Origin: JACVRN01 sp963715565
GTDB lineage: Bacteria > Acidobacteriota > Blastocatellia > Pyrinomonadales > Pyrinomonadaceae
Length of the DNA stretch: 64,000 bases
NCBI GenBank assembly: GCA_963715565.1
Contig: OY970256.1
Coordinates: 4,030,001-4,094,000 of the forward strand
Reading direction: 5' to 3'
The notes beneath the pieces are model-generated. The model made no database searches. It was not told where the DNA came from and saw nothing but the letters and a program-made list of their open reading frames with translations. Shown in pieces: positions 30,915-39,828 of this stretch. The translations under genes and the position numbers were made by a program. How positions within the stretch are numbered: position 1 is the stretch's first letter; every line of letters begins with the position of its first letter.

Positions 30915-32306
30915 TCAGATGATGGAAAGATTGGGCTTGGGAGAGCTGTGCAGAAGGTCGCGTATAATCTTGAGACCTTCTTCGAGTTGCGCGCGGGAAC
31001 GCGCCGCGCCAAGGCAGACGCGCACGGCGTGCGGCGCTTCTTCGCGTCCGGGAATAAATGCTTCGGGCGGTGTCACAAGCACGCCGCGACGACGCGCCTG
31101 CGCCAGAAATTCGTCGCTACGCCACTGCTCCGGCAATTCCAGCCAGATGTGAAAGCTCAAAGGATGCGTCGCGAACTGCCAGCCGTGAAGAACGCGCGCC
31201 GCTATGTCTTGCCGCGCTTCCGCTTCGATGCGCTTCTGCTCTACCAGCCGCTCGGCTGTGCCGTCTTTAATCCATTCGGAAGCAATCTCCGCCATCAACG
31301 GCGCGGCCATCCAGACGGTTGCGCGCAAACTCGTCGCGAGGCGTTCAATCATGCGCGCGGGCGCAACCAGATAGCCTATACGCATCCCGCCTGCGATGGA
31401 TTTTGAAGTGGTCAGAATGTAGTAGCTCTGGTCGGGCGCGAACGCCGCGAGCGGCATGGGCGGATGCGGCAGCATAAAGCTGTGCACGTCGTCTTCGACA
31501 ATCGAGATGTCGTGCTCCTGTGCGATGCGCGCAATCTCGCGCCGGCGCTCTTCAGGCATCAGTATGCCGAGCGGGTTGTGAATCGTCGGAATCGCGTAGA
31601 GCACTCTGGCCGAGCCGTTGCGGCATGCGCGCTCGAAAGCGGCGGGCACGATGCCTTGTTCATCTACCTCCAAACCCTGCAATCGCAGGTGAAGCAGATG
31701 AGCCAGATTCTTCATCCCCGGATAGGTCAGGCTTTCCGTCAGGACAGTGTCGCCGGGTTTGGTCAGAGTCGAGAAGACGACTGTCATCGCATGCAGCGCG
31801 CCGCTTGTGACGAGCACACGCTCTGCATCAACTTTTAATCCAGAGCGCGAGACCCACTGCGCGCCAGCCGCTCTATGACGCTCGGACCCTGCGGCAGGCT
31901 GGTAGCCCAACAGCCCCGAAAGATTGGAACGATTCGAGAGACATGAGAGCGTTTGCGCGAGCGCCTTGCCCAACTGGTCATTCGCGGGCACAGGCGGAAT
32001 GTTGAGGCTCAAGTCTATGACTGAATCATCTTCGCTCGCGTTGTTGGCGGGAAAGGCATCTGCGAAGAGGTCGTTGCGAACATAAGTGCCACGGCCCGTT
32101 TCGCCTACCAGTAGACCGCGACGGGCCGCTTCGGCATAAGCGCGCGTGATTGTGCCGACGGTCACGCCGAGGCGCGTCGCAAGGTCTCTGTGCGTGGGCA
32201 TCTGTTCGCCGGGGTGTAGGCGACCGTGCTCTATGTCTTCAGAAATGGCGTCGGCAATCGCTATGTAGCGCACGCCGTTGTGCCTGCTTAAATCGGGATT
32301 CCACAT
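30915..32306 (-). CDS. MocR/PdxR-type regulator (GntR wHTH plus aminotransferase domain)
   Basis: A 463-residue regulator. The N-terminal winged helix (YIAIADAISEDIEHGRLHPGEQMPTHRDLATRLGVTVGTITRAYAEAARRGLL) is followed by a fold-type I aminotransferase domain with the PLP lysine region TTSKSIAGGMRIGYL. In PdxR-like members PLP binding tunes PLP synthesis. It is divergent from a PLP enzyme and pdxJ, with ATTGTA/TACAAT operator sites between them, so control of vitamin B6 supply and use is the best guess. Confidence 0.92.
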   Translation of the reverse strand: MWNPDLSRHNGVRYIAIADAISEDIEHGRLHPGEQMPTHRDLATRLGVTVGTITRAYAEAARRGLLVGETGRGTYVRNDLFADAFPANNASEDDSVIDLSLNIPPVPANDQLGKALAQTLSCLSNRSNLSGLLGYQPAAGSERHRAAGAQWVSRSGLKVDAERVLVTSGALHAMTVVFSTLTKPGDTVLTESLTYPGMKNLAHLLHLRLQGLEVDEQGIVPAAFERACRNGSARVLYAIPTIHNPLGILMPEERRREIARIAQEHDISIVEDDVHSFMLPHPPMPLAAFAPDQSYYILTTSKSIAGGMRIGYLVAPARMIERLATSLRATVWMAAPLMAEIASEWIKDGTAERLVEQKRIEAEARQDIAARVLHGWQFATHPLSFHIWLELPEQWRSDEFLAQARRRGVLVTPPEAFIPGREEAPHAVRVCLGAARSRAQLEEGLKIIRDLLHSSPKPNLSII

Positions 32307-32321
32307 CGCAAAAATTTTCCG

Positions 32322-32350
32322 TTGACGACCGTATTGTACCGGCGTATATT
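32322..32350 (+). promoter_or_regulatory. Promoter for the PLP-enzyme/pdxJ operon
   Basis: TTGACG (32322-32327), a 17-base spacer and TATATT (32345-32350). The promoter is overlapped by the first ATTGTA...TACAAT operator, fitting control by the divergent MocR protein. Confidence 0.7.
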
Positions 32351-32392
32351 CGATACAATTCTAAAGGATTTGTCAAATTGTACCGCTACAAT
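32333..32392. promoter_or_regulatory. Repeated MocR operator
   Basis: Four half-sites: ATTGTA at 32333-32338 and 32377-32382, TACAAT at 32354-32359 and 32387-32392. The direct repeat ATTGTACCG recurs 44 bases apart, about four helical turns. MocR regulators typically bind such repeated sites. Confidence 0.7.
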
Positions 32393-32455
32393 TTGTGCTA
32401 AGTCAATGAAAATTTCCGATTTGTTAATAAAAAGCGAGAGCAAAGGAGGCCGCCG

Positions 32456-33643
32456 TTGAAACGAGATGAATTTGATTGGGAGGGCTTGCAGACGCGGGCC
32501 ATTCACGCTGCGAGACATCTGAACAGCACGCACGCGCTCAGCGCGCCCATCTGGCAGACGACGAGTTTTGTCCCCGACACACAGGAGCAATACGCGGAGA
32601 TTGCCGCCGCGCATCATCCTTCGGAATTCTACACGCGCTACGGCAACCCTACGCACGAGCTTGTGGAACAGACGCTCGCCACGCTCGAAGGCGGCGAGGC
32701 TGCTTTGCTGACAGGCTCTGGCATGGGCGCGATTACGCTCGCCGCGATGAGTCATTTGAAATCCGGGGATCACGTCATCGCGCAAACAGACCTCTACGCG
32801 GGCGCTCGCGCGCTCTTTAGAGACTTCGTGCCGCGCTGGGGCATCACGACAGATTTTGTGGACCAGACAAAGACGGAAGCATTCGCCGCCGCGATTCGCC
32901 CCAACACAAAGCTCATCTATCTGGAATCGCCAAGCAACCCGCTCATGCGCCTCACGGATTTAAGAGCGATAGCCGCTCTCGCGCGCGAGCACAAGATTAC
33001 GACCGTGATTGATAACACGTTCGCGACGCCCGTGAACCAGCGGCCCCTTGAGCTTGGCATAGACGTGGTCATACACAGCGCTACGAAATACCTGGGCGGC
33101 CATCACGACCTGACAGCCGGAGCGATTATTTCATCCAATGATTTTATACACGAAGCATGGAAGCTCGCAATTGTCTCTGGCTCTGTGCTTTCGCCTTTCG
33201 ACTCGTGGCTGTTGATGCGTGGCCTGCGCACGCTGCCTCTGCGCGTCGAGCGACACAACCGCAACGCGACCGCGCTCGCGCAGTTTCTCGAATCGCATCC
33301 GAAGGTCACGCGCGTCAATTACCCCGGGCTCGAATCGCACCCGCAGCACGCTCTGGCACGCCAGCAGATGAACGGCTTCACAGGCATGTTGAGCGTAGAA
33401 CTCGACGGCGGCTTTGAAGCGGCGGAAAGGTTTACTTCCAATCTGAAGCTCGCGGCTTACACGGGAAGCCTCGGCGGAGTTGAAACACTGGTCGTGCGGC
33501 CCGCCGCGATGTGGAGCCACCAGTTGACGCCGGAGCAGAGAGTTGCGACCGGCATCAGCGATAGCTTGGTACGCGTCTCCGTAGGGCTCGAAGACGAGCG
33601 TGATTTGCTTCGAGACTTCGCGCAGGCTTTGGAGGCCGCGTGA
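32456..33643 (+). CDS. Trans-sulfuration-type PLP enzyme (cystathionine synthase/lyase family)
   Basis: A 395-residue Cys/Met-metabolism PLP enzyme. QTRAIHAA start, TRYGNPTHELVEQTLATLEGGEAALLTGSGMGAI, the PLP lysine block HSATKYLGGHHDLTAG and the end region GGVETLVVRPAAMWSH are all present. It could be cystathionine gamma-synthase, gamma-lyase, methionine gamma-lyase or O-acyl-homoserine sulfhydrylase; sequence alone does not decide. The start is TTG 32456, forced by AAGGAGG six bases upstream. It is the first gene of the operon with pdxJ. Confidence 0.9.
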   Translation: MKRDEFDWEGLQTRAIHAARHLNSTHALSAPIWQTTSFVPDTQEQYAEIAAAHHPSEFYTRYGNPTHELVEQTLATLEGGEAALLTGSGMGAITLAAMSHLKSGDHVIAQTDLYAGARALFRDFVPRWGITTDFVDQTKTEAFAAAIRPNTKLIYLESPSNPLMRLTDLRAIAALAREHKITTVIDNTFATPVNQRPLELGIDVVIHSATKYLGGHHDLTAGAIISSNDFIHEAWKLAIVSGSVLSPFDSWLLMRGLRTLPLRVERHNRNATALAQFLESHPKVTRVNYPGLESHPQHALARQQMNGFTGMLSVELDGGFEAAERFTSNLKLAAYTGSLGGVETLVVRPAAMWSHQLTPEQRVATGISDSLVRVSVGLEDERDLLRDFAQALEAA

Positions 33644-34407
33644 TGACCAGCCTGAGCGTCAATCTGAACAAGGTCGCGTTGCTTCGAAACGCTCGCACCA
33701 TAGGGATGCCGAGTGTCGTGCGCGCGGCGCAGGTTTGCATCGCAGCGGGCGCGCAAGGCATTACCGTTCACCCCAGACCCGACGAGCGCCACATAAGACG
33801 GCAGGATGTTTACGAGCTGGCGGAGCTGCTCCAATCGCACCCCGAAGTGGAACTCAACATAGAGGGCAATCCGTTTCCGGAATTCATGGCGTTGGTGCTC
33901 ATGGTCAAGCCCACGCAATGTACGCTTGTGCCCGACAGCCCCGAGGCTTTTACTTCCGACCACGGCTGGGATTTGTCGGAACACGGAACGCGCCTTCGCC
34001 CGATTCTTGACGAGCTACATCATGCGGGCATACGCACGAGCCTCTTTATGGAGACGGACCTCGAACAGATAGAGCGCGCGGGTGCGCTCGGCGCAGACCG
34101 CATAGAGCTTTACACGGAGCCTTACGCTGCGAGCTTTGAGCGCGGGGACGAAGTTGAAAGCGTGCTTGAGCTTTTCCGTCGCGCCGCACGTCACGCGCAG
34201 GACGTTGGCCTCGGCGTCAACGCGGGCCACGACCTTAACTTGCGGAACCTCCCTCTGTTCTGCACGATTCCCAACATCCTTGAAGTCTCCATAGGCCACG
34301 CGCTCATCAGCGACGCGCTGGAAATGGGACTCAAAGGAACGGTCGAGGCTTATCTAAAAATCTTATCCATGACAGCCACCAGAGAAGCAGAACGAGCGCG
34401 TGCCTGA
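33643..34407 (+). CDS. pdxJ: Pyridoxine 5'-phosphate synthase
   Basis: A 254-residue TIM-barrel enzyme that condenses 1-deoxyxylulose 5-phosphate with 3-amino-2-oxopropyl phosphate in the DXP-dependent vitamin B6 route. Family blocks: LSVNLNKVALLRNAR, GAQGITVHPRPDERHIR, ELNIEGNP, CTLVPD, DRIELYTEPYA and GHALISDALEMGL. ATG 33643 overlaps the upstream stop (TGATG), with GGAGG seven bases upstream. A PLP-using enzyme before it and a PLP-sensing regulator opposite make a coherent B6 unit. Confidence 0.95.
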   Translation: MTSLSVNLNKVALLRNARTIGMPSVVRAAQVCIAAGAQGITVHPRPDERHIRRQDVYELAELLQSHPEVELNIEGNPFPEFMALVLMVKPTQCTLVPDSPEAFTSDHGWDLSEHGTRLRPILDELHHAGIRTSLFMETDLEQIERAGALGADRIELYTEPYAASFERGDEVESVLELFRRAARHAQDVGLGVNAGHDLNLRNLPLFCTIPNILEVSIGHALISDALEMGLKGTVEAYLKILSMTATREAERARA

Positions 34408-34428
34408 GCGCGATGGAGATTGAAACCG

Positions 34429-35223
34429 ATGCGTATTCAACAGCCTGAGCCGGACATACACGTCGTCATCGGCGAAACCTACAATTCCAACTCGGTCGTC
34501 TTTACAAACGGCGACGAAGTTTTACTCGTGGATTGTCTGGGGAGCCGCGAGGACGCAGAAGCATTGCGCCGCTTTATCGAAGATGAGCTGGGAAAGCGCG
34601 TGCGCTTTATTATCGCTACGCATTATTTCCGCGATCATCTCGCCGCTCTCAAACTCTTTCCCGAAGCAGACATCATCGCGCACAGGAATTACCGGCAGGT
34701 TTTCGACTCGGAGATGTATTACTCCGAAGAAGAGAATAGCTTTTTCGTTGAGCCGACGCTTTTAGTGTCCGATGGTCTGGAGATGAGATGGGGGCAGTAC
34801 AGGCTGGACGTCTTTTATAATCCGGGCCACACCGTGGGCACGCTCTGTGTGGACGTGCCTCTGGCAGACATGATTCTCACGGGCGATACGGTCGTCGGCA
34901 ACATAGCTTATCTTTACTACACGACACCGGAGGCGATGGCGCGCGCGCTGCGCTCTTTGGAGCAGAGGAGCCGCCGCCGTCTCATTGGCAGCCACATGGG
35001 AGTTCGTTCTACGGATGCTGTCGGCAACGCCGTGTTCTACATGGACCGCTTGCGGGAAGAGATCAACGCACGCCGCGCCGTAGACGCGCATGATGCGGTC
35101 TTGAAAGTCGAACTGGAGGATTGCGTCCGCGAAGGCGTCGAGGCCACCCGGTTCGAGAAGATGTTCCACCAGCGAAATCTTGAAACCATCGTGGAGAGAA
35201 ATCTCTTCGCACCCGGCTTATGA
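34429..35223 (+). CDS. Metallo-beta-lactamase-fold hydrolase
   Basis: About 264 residues with an MBL fold: VLLVDCLGSREDAEALRRFI, THYFRDHLAALKLFP, NPGHTVGTLCVDV and LTGDTVVGN. The usual HxHxDH metal motif reads HYFRDH, so one His ligand is replaced; the other ligands (H in NPGHT, D in TGDT, H in GSH) are present. The substrate is unknown. ATG 34429 is favoured. It is probably the third gene of the operon and overlaps the cupin gene by four bases. Confidence 0.8.
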   Translation: MRIQQPEPDIHVVIGETYNSNSVVFTNGDEVLLVDCLGSREDAEALRRFIEDELGKRVRFIIATHYFRDHLAALKLFPEADIIAHRNYRQVFDSEMYYSEEENSFFVEPTLLVSDGLEMRWGQYRLDVFYNPGHTVGTLCVDVPLADMILTGDTVVGNIAYLYYTTPEAMARALRSLEQRSRRRLIGSHMGVRSTDAVGNAVFYMDRLREEINARRAVDAHDAVLKVELEDCVREGVEATRFEKMFHQRNLETIVERNLFAPGL

Positions 35224-35600
35224 CTCAAAGCGGCGACCATGAAAGCGCGGGACGTATCCCCGCCGAAGAATGCAAGGTCACGGTCACGGAAGCCCTCGCG
35301 CGTCTGCCCGGCGCAAAGGGCGAGCGGTTCGTCTCCGTCCTTGAGCACGGCAGTTTAGTCGTAGAAATTTACGCACCGCGTGGAACGGACCCGCAGACGC
35401 CGCACACGCGCGACGAAGTCTACATCGTCGTCGCCGGAAGCGGCACGTTCTTAAACGGAGAGACGCGCCAACAGTTCGCACCCGGCGACCTCCTGTTTGT
35501 CCCGGCAGGCATAGAGCATCGCTTCGAAGCTTTCACAGACGACTTCGTCACATGGGTCATCTTCTACGGCCCCGAAGGCGGGGAAGAAGAAAGAAAGTAA
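35220..35600 (+). CDS. Cupin-domain protein
   Basis: A 126-residue small beta-barrel. The cupin metal motif runs TPHTRDEVYIVVAGSGTFLNGE then FAPGDLLFVPAGIEHRFE. It may be a small dioxygenase, isomerase or binding protein; function not assigned. The start ATG overlaps the MBL stop (ATGA). The last residues (EERK) abut an AGTAAGC heptad hairpin. Confidence 0.85.
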   Translation: MTQSGDHESAGRIPAEECKVTVTEALARLPGAKGERFVSVLEHGSLVVEIYAPRGTDPQTPHTRDEVYIVVAGSGTFLNGETRQQFAPGDLLFVPAGIEHRFEAFTDDFVTWVIFYGPEGGEEERK

Positions 35601-35697
35601 GAAGTAAGCAGTGAGCAGTAAGCAGTAAAAAGAAAGCGCGGGGCAATCAAATCGAGCAGCTTTTCGTTCGACTGCTTACTGCTCACTGCTTACTTCA
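35596..35697. repeat. Heptad hairpin repeat (AGCAGTA units)
   Basis: The left arm is iterated AGTAAGC / AGTGAGC / AGTAAGC units and the right arm is the complement (GCTTACTGCTCACTGCTTAC). It lies between the cupin and GNAT genes. Confidence 0.9.
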
Positions 35698-35708
35698 AAC
35701 TTGTTTTT

Positions 35709-36179
35709 ATGAATGACTTGGTGATTCGCGGGGCGAGCAATCGTGACGCGGAAAAAATTCAGGCGCTGGTCTTCGAGATACTGAGGGAGTATGGCTTACC
35801 GCCCGACCCTGAGGTGACGGACGCGGATTTGCATGACATAGAAGAAACCTATCTCAAACGGGGCGGCGTGTTCGAGGTCATAGAAGACCGGGAGGGACGC
35901 CTGCTGGGCACGGTGGGTCTTTATCCACTGGACGATGAAATCTGCGAGCTGCGAAAGATGTATTTCGCGCCGGAGCTTCGCGGGCGCGGGATGGGACTGC
36001 ACATGCTGGAGCGCATGGTCGAGAATGCCCGAATGCTCGGCTTCAAAAAAATGATGCTGGAGACAATGAGCGTTTTGAAGCAAGCCATCAAGCTCTACAC
36101 GCGATTCGGTTTCAAGCCCACAAAGCCCAAACACATCTCCGCGCGCATCGATCAGGCTTACTTCTTAGACCTGATTTAA
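35709..36179 (+). CDS. GNAT-family N-acetyltransferase
   Basis: A 156-residue acetyl-CoA-dependent acetyltransferase. The core shows LGTVGLYPLDDEICELRKMYFAPELRGRGMGLHMLERMVENA, with the R-G-R-G-M-G acetyl-CoA loop, and LYTRFGF near the end. The acceptor is unknown. It stands alone, flanked by hairpin repeats on both sides. Confidence 0.9.
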   Translation: MNDLVIRGASNRDAEKIQALVFEILREYGLPPDPEVTDADLHDIEETYLKRGGVFEVIEDREGRLLGTVGLYPLDDEICELRKMYFAPELRGRGMGLHMLERMVENARMLGFKKMMLETMSVLKQAIKLYTRFGFKPTKPKHISARIDQAYFLDLI

Positions 36180-36455
36180 AAGAGGTCAGAGGTCAGAGGT
36201 TAGTAAAAAGACAGTTCGATAAAAGATAAACATGATTCCTCGCTCCGTCAGGAGCGCAATGTTTATAGTTAACGAGCGATTACGAAAATCAAGCTCCGTA
36301 GGAGCGGCATGTTGCTCATCCCTAACATGCCGCTCCTACGGAGCTTGATTCTTCTCTTGCTGCCACTAGCTATAAACATCTCGCTCCTGACGGAGCTAAA
36401 TTCGGCTGATGTCTTGCTGACGCTTTTTACTGACCTCTGACCTCTAACCTCTTTT
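36180..36455. repeat. GAGGTCA heptad hairpin enclosing another element
   Basis: Outer arms are GAGGTCAGAGGTCAGAGGTTA and its complement (TGACCTCTGACCTCTAACCTC). Inside lies a full CTCCGTAGGAGC element (36232-36406), so one repeat has inserted into, or been captured by, another. Confidence 0.88.
36232..36406. repeat. CTCCGTAGGAGC palindromic element A2
   Basis: Inner arms AAGCTCCGTAGGAGCGGCAT and complement. Outer arms GCTCCGTCAGGAGCG..ATGTTTATAG and complement. Nested inside the GAGGTCA hairpin. Confidence 0.88.
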
Positions 36456-36461
36456 CTTACG

Positions 36462-37556
36462 TTAGACCGGTGTGGCTTCGATGATGCTCAGGTCTGATTG
36501 CGTGGGGATGACGCGCGAAAGTTGAAAGCCTGCCGCTTCCAGAAGCTTTGCGTATTCGTCGCGTGTGCGCTCGTGGCCGCCGGGCATGAGCAGGAGTTGA
36601 AGATCAAGCACCTTGGCGGGCGTAAAGCCGCTCTCCGAAGTCATGATTTCTTCCATCAGCAACAGCCGCCCATCTTCTTTTATCTGCTTGCGGCAGTGCT
36701 TGAGGATTTCAATCGCGCGCTCGTCCGACCATTCGCGTATGACGCGCTTGAGCAAGTAGGCATCGCCGCCTTCGGGCACGGATTCCAGCACGTCTCCTCG
36801 CACAACCGCGCAGCGATCCGTGAGCCCTTCCTGCTCTAACAGGCGCTGTGCGCCGAGGGTCAGGTGCGGCGTGTCGAAAAGTATCCCGCGCACGTCAGGG
36901 TTCGACTTGAGAATCGTGCTGATGAGATCGCCGTAGCGTCCGCCGACATCCACGATTGTTCCGAGCGAGGAAAAATCGTAAGCCTCTGCGATGGCTTCGC
37001 TGTAGAGTTTGGAGCAGCAGTTCATCCCCTCTACAAACATCTTGGCCGCGTCCGGGTGACAATCCAGGTGCTGGAAGAAGCCTCTGCCGAAGACGTGCTC
37101 AAAGGCAGACTCGCCCGTCTTCACAGAGTGCATGATGTCGCCCCACGCCTGCCAGTTGCACTGTCCGCCCAAACAGACAGCCAACGGGCGCAAAGACCCT
37201 TCGGCATCCGAGCGCAAACTCTCGCCCATCTCGTCGAGCGCGAAAACATGCGGCTCGGTCTCCTTAAAAACACCTATGGCCGAGAGCGTCCTGAGCACGC
37301 GATAGAGCGACGGCTCGTGCATAGAAGTAGCCCGCGCCAGTTCTTCACTGGAGCGCGGGCCGTCCTGTAAAAGGTCTGCGAGCGAAAGATTGGCCGCGAC
37401 GTAAATGGCCTGCGAGATCATGAAGCCGTGAATCATACGGACCATCATCTCGCGCGGGTCTCGCGCATTCTTGTCAGTGCGTTCGGTGGTCTCCTCCTGC
37501 CCGAGGAGCACGCTCTCGACGCCCTGCTGATTTCGTTCTGAATTGACTACAGACAT
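36462..37556 (-). CDS. SAM-dependent O-methyltransferase with winged-helix N-domain
   Basis: A 364-residue enzyme of the plant-type/polyketide O-methyltransferase kind. An N-terminal dimerisation/wHTH part (MIHGFMISQAIYVAANLSLADLLQDGPRSSEELARATSMHEPSLYRVLRTL) precedes the SAM domain (GTIVDVGGRYGDLISTIL, LLKRVIREWSDERAIEILKHCRKQI). It methylates a small molecule, perhaps in secondary metabolism. ATG 37556 is favoured, with AGAAGG upstream; a longer start adds an unlikely leader. Confidence 0.88.
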   Translation of the reverse strand: MSVVNSERNQQGVESVLLGQEETTERTDKNARDPREMMVRMIHGFMISQAIYVAANLSLADLLQDGPRSSEELARATSMHEPSLYRVLRTLSAIGVFKETEPHVFALDEMGESLRSDAEGSLRPLAVCLGGQCNWQAWGDIMHSVKTGESAFEHVFGRGFFQHLDCHPDAAKMFVEGMNCCSKLYSEAIAEAYDFSSLGTIVDVGGRYGDLISTILKSNPDVRGILFDTPHLTLGAQRLLEQEGLTDRCAVVRGDVLESVPEGGDAYLLKRVIREWSDERAIEILKHCRKQIKEDGRLLLMEEIMTSESGFTPAKVLDLQLLLMPGGHERTRDEYAKLLEAAGFQLSRVIPTQSDLSIIEATPV

Positions 37557-37854
37557 AAACCTTCTTTGCGGCGGCTCTGTTCGCCACCGAGAATTTATTT
37601 CGCCCGACTTTTCAACGACCGAGAGTCTCTCTCTTGTCCTGGCCGCGCATCCCCCCATCGAGCGATTCCCCTCAAAAAAGCCAAAATCGTTTGGCCCTCT
37701 GTCTATTAACGCGAGAACCGATGCCGATTCCAATCAAGCTCGAAAAGGAAAAAAGCCGGTCCCGGAAGGGAACGGCGGAGGCGGCAGGCGTGAGGTAAGC
37801 CTTTTATTAGCTAAGTTTAGGGCTTTGCTGCCCCCGAAAGCTTAGAGTCATTAA
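37557..37854. other. Intergenic region upstream of the methyltransferase gene
   Basis: No gene seen. It contains a GC-rich imperfect hairpin (GCCGGTCCCGGAAGGGAACGGC region near 37755) and should hold the minus-strand promoter. Confidence 0.35.
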
Positions 37855-38025
37855 GATAAAAATTAACAGGGATGGACAGGATAGACAGGATAAAAGCAGT
37901 GCAAAAGTCAAAATGCAAAATGATGAATGAAAAGCTATTCTTTAATTCTGCACTTTGCACTTTGCATTTATCATTTGTTTTTATCCTGTCTATCCTGTCC
38001 ATCCCTGTTTGAATCTGCTTTCTCT
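37855..38025. repeat. Composite hairpin B2: GACAGGATA outer arms around AATGCAA core
   Basis: Outer arms ACAGGGATGGACAGGATAGA and complement, inner AATGCAA core. Same family as B1, B3 and B4. Confidence 0.9.
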
Positions 38026-38090
38026 AGGCGGTCAGTCGGGGAGAATCGTTTAAGAGACTCTCTTTAGACGGGCACGGCTTCTATCAAGTT

Positions 38091-38126
38091 CCAATCGCAA
38101 ATCGGCAATCGCAAATCGAAAATTAA
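38091..38126. repeat. AATCGCA heptad remnant
   Basis: Consecutive units AATCGCA, AATCGGC, AATCGCA, AATCG without an opposite arm nearby: half of a heptad hairpin. Confidence 0.6.
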
Positions 38127-38130
38127 AGCC

Positions 38131-38979
38131 TTAGCGCAGCTCGAAGCCTTCGAGCGCCACCGTGTATTCCTTTTTCGCCGCATCGTAGCGCATGCTGTAC
38201 TTGGTCGGGTAGTAACCGGACTTCGCATATTTCTGCGGCGTTTTGATGTACTCGGTCAGGTTCACTTTGGTCTCGAAGAGGCTCTTGGCAATCATCGGCT
38301 CGAAGAAGATGAGCTTGCCGTCGTAGTTGCCGTAGATAAATGTTCTGGTAAAGGGCTGGCCGTTCAGCTCGCGCGCGTTCGAGTCGATCCAGTGCGCGCC
38401 CATGCGCGGGACAGCCGTGCCGGGCGGCAGGATGTAGCCCTGCGGAACGTATTCGGCTGAAGGCTTAAGGTAGCACTTCGCCAGATCGTCGCCCTCTGCC
38501 GTGATGCGCTCGCGCTCCTCCGGCGTGATGGTATAGAAGTGTATGTCGAAGTGGGGCACCGTATAGACGTTTTCCGGCTCGTGCCCCTTCGGGTTCCAGC
38601 CAAAGTAGATGTGAGTAAAGGGCGTCGCAGCCGCTTCTTTGGGGAGAACCAGATTCAGATCTATGGCTGCCTGCCCCCTGGGTAACTCCGTCGGCGCACT
38701 CCGCAGCGCCGACTCGCTAAAGGTCAAACCCACCGCCAGTGGTTTGCCTGCCCCATCCAGAGTTACCCAGGAGCGCACAGTGCCGCTGCCCAGCGGCCTG
38801 GTTGCTCCGACGAATGTCCCCGCCCTGTTGTTCGCCGGAGCGACGTAATTCTTTGTGCCCTTTGTACGTTTCTGCGCGCCGAGCGCCACGCCCTGCGTCA
38901 ACGCCATCCCGACGATTAAGAGCAGAAGCGCCAACGCCATTGAGAACTGTCTGAAAAGTGTAACCGTGCTTGTCATCAT
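38131..38979 (-). CDS. Exported protein of unknown function (DUF5602-like)
   Basis: About 282 residues with a signal peptide (FRQFSMALALLLLIVGMALTQGVALGA). The mature part (HIYFGWNPKGHEPENVYTVPHFDIHFYTITPEERERI, MGAHWIDSNARELNG, EPMIAKSLFE) has three His/Asp clusters that suggest a metal site. It resembles a family of secreted bacterial proteins of unknown function; the DUF5602 label is a recollection, not a search result. A 35-bp tandem duplication lies just upstream. Confidence 0.7.
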   Translation of the reverse strand: MMTSTVTLFRQFSMALALLLLIVGMALTQGVALGAQKRTKGTKNYVAPANNRAGTFVGATRPLGSGTVRSWVTLDGAGKPLAVGLTFSESALRSAPTELPRGQAAIDLNLVLPKEAAATPFTHIYFGWNPKGHEPENVYTVPHFDIHFYTITPEERERITAEGDDLAKCYLKPSAEYVPQGYILPPGTAVPRMGAHWIDSNARELNGQPFTRTFIYGNYDGKLIFFEPMIAKSLFETKVNLTEYIKTPQKYAKSGYYPTKYSMRYDAAKKEYTVALEGFELR

Positions 38980-38993
38980 CGTCTGTGCTCCCT

Positions 38994-39063
38994 TCTTTTC
39001 CCTCTCAACTGTTAACGCGTATTTCAATTCTTTTCCCTCTCAACTGTTAACGCGTATTTCAAT
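38994..39063. repeat. Perfect 35-bp tandem duplication
   Basis: Two identical 35-base units (38994-39028 and 39029-39063), each containing AACTGTTAACGCG. They sit in the promoter region between the exported protein gene and the ECF sigma gene and may duplicate an operator. Confidence 0.95.
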
Positions 39064-39256
39064 CGGAAACAGAATCACACGGCGCGGAAAAATTTTTCGG
39101 CGCGAAAAAATTTCCACTTCCGCCGGGAAAGAAGAAAGGGGGACGCCCACCGTCCAGCGGTTTTGCCTTCTGAGATTGACTTCCGCAAAGACAAAAATTA
39201 TGCTCGACTGTGAAGAAGGAATAACCCTCCCTATGGTCCGTCTCGGACACCGCTCT

Positions 39257-39826
39257 ATGACGCCACAGCCAAAAGAGGTAACGCAGCTTTTGCAGCAAAC
39301 AGCGCGGGGCGACCGGGAGGCGCTCGACCAACTTCTGCCGCTTGTTTACAAAGAACTTCGACAAATAGCTGATCGTTATCTGAAGCGGGAGCGCGCCGAT
39401 CACACGCTGCAAGCCACGGCCCTTGTACATGAAGCTTACCTGCGGCTCGTTGACCAGCGCGAGACAGAGTGGCAAAACCGCGCTCACTTTTTCGGCGTCG
39501 CAGCGCAGATGATGCGACGCATCCTTGTCGATTACGCGCGCGCCAGCCAGACGGCCAAGCGCGGGAGCGGCAGCGTAAAAGTTTCGCTCGACGACGTACT
39601 GGAAATCAGCGAGGAGCAGATGGGCAGCATGCTCGCGCTTGACGAGGCTCTCTCGGCCCTCGAACAATTGGACCCGCAGAAAAGCCGTATCGTAGAGCTA
39701 CGCTTTTTCGGCGGCCTCTCCATAGAAGAAACGGCGGAAGCCCTTGGCATCGGAACCGCCACCGTTATCCGCCAGTGGCGCATGGCAAAGGCGTGGCTTT
39801 ATAAAGAAGTGACAGGCGACAAATGA
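39257..39826 (+). CDS. ECF-type RNA polymerase sigma factor
   Basis: A 189-residue sigma factor. It begins MTPQPKEVTQLLQQTARGDREALDQLLPLVYKELRQIADRYL (region 2) and ends with a region 4 helix-turn-helix (RIVELRFFGGLSIEETAEALGIGTATVIRQWRMAKAWLYKEV). This ECF group is abundant in Acidobacteria and often sits beside a Ser/Thr kinase, as it does here, although a repeat and an IS now intervene. ATG 39257 matches the family start; 39233 and 39200 are alternatives. No anti-sigma gene is seen. Confidence 0.92.
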   Translation: MTPQPKEVTQLLQQTARGDREALDQLLPLVYKELRQIADRYLKRERADHTLQATALVHEAYLRLVDQRETEWQNRAHFFGVAAQMMRRILVDYARASQTAKRGSGSVKVSLDDVLEISEEQMGSMLALDEALSALEQLDPQKSRIVELRFFGGLSIEETAEALGIGTATVIRQWRMAKAWLYKEVTGDK

Positions 39827-39828
39827 TG

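Noticed and set aside
31520..31838. Plus-strand frames opposite the MocR gene
   Set aside because: High-GC antisense shadows without start signals or domains.
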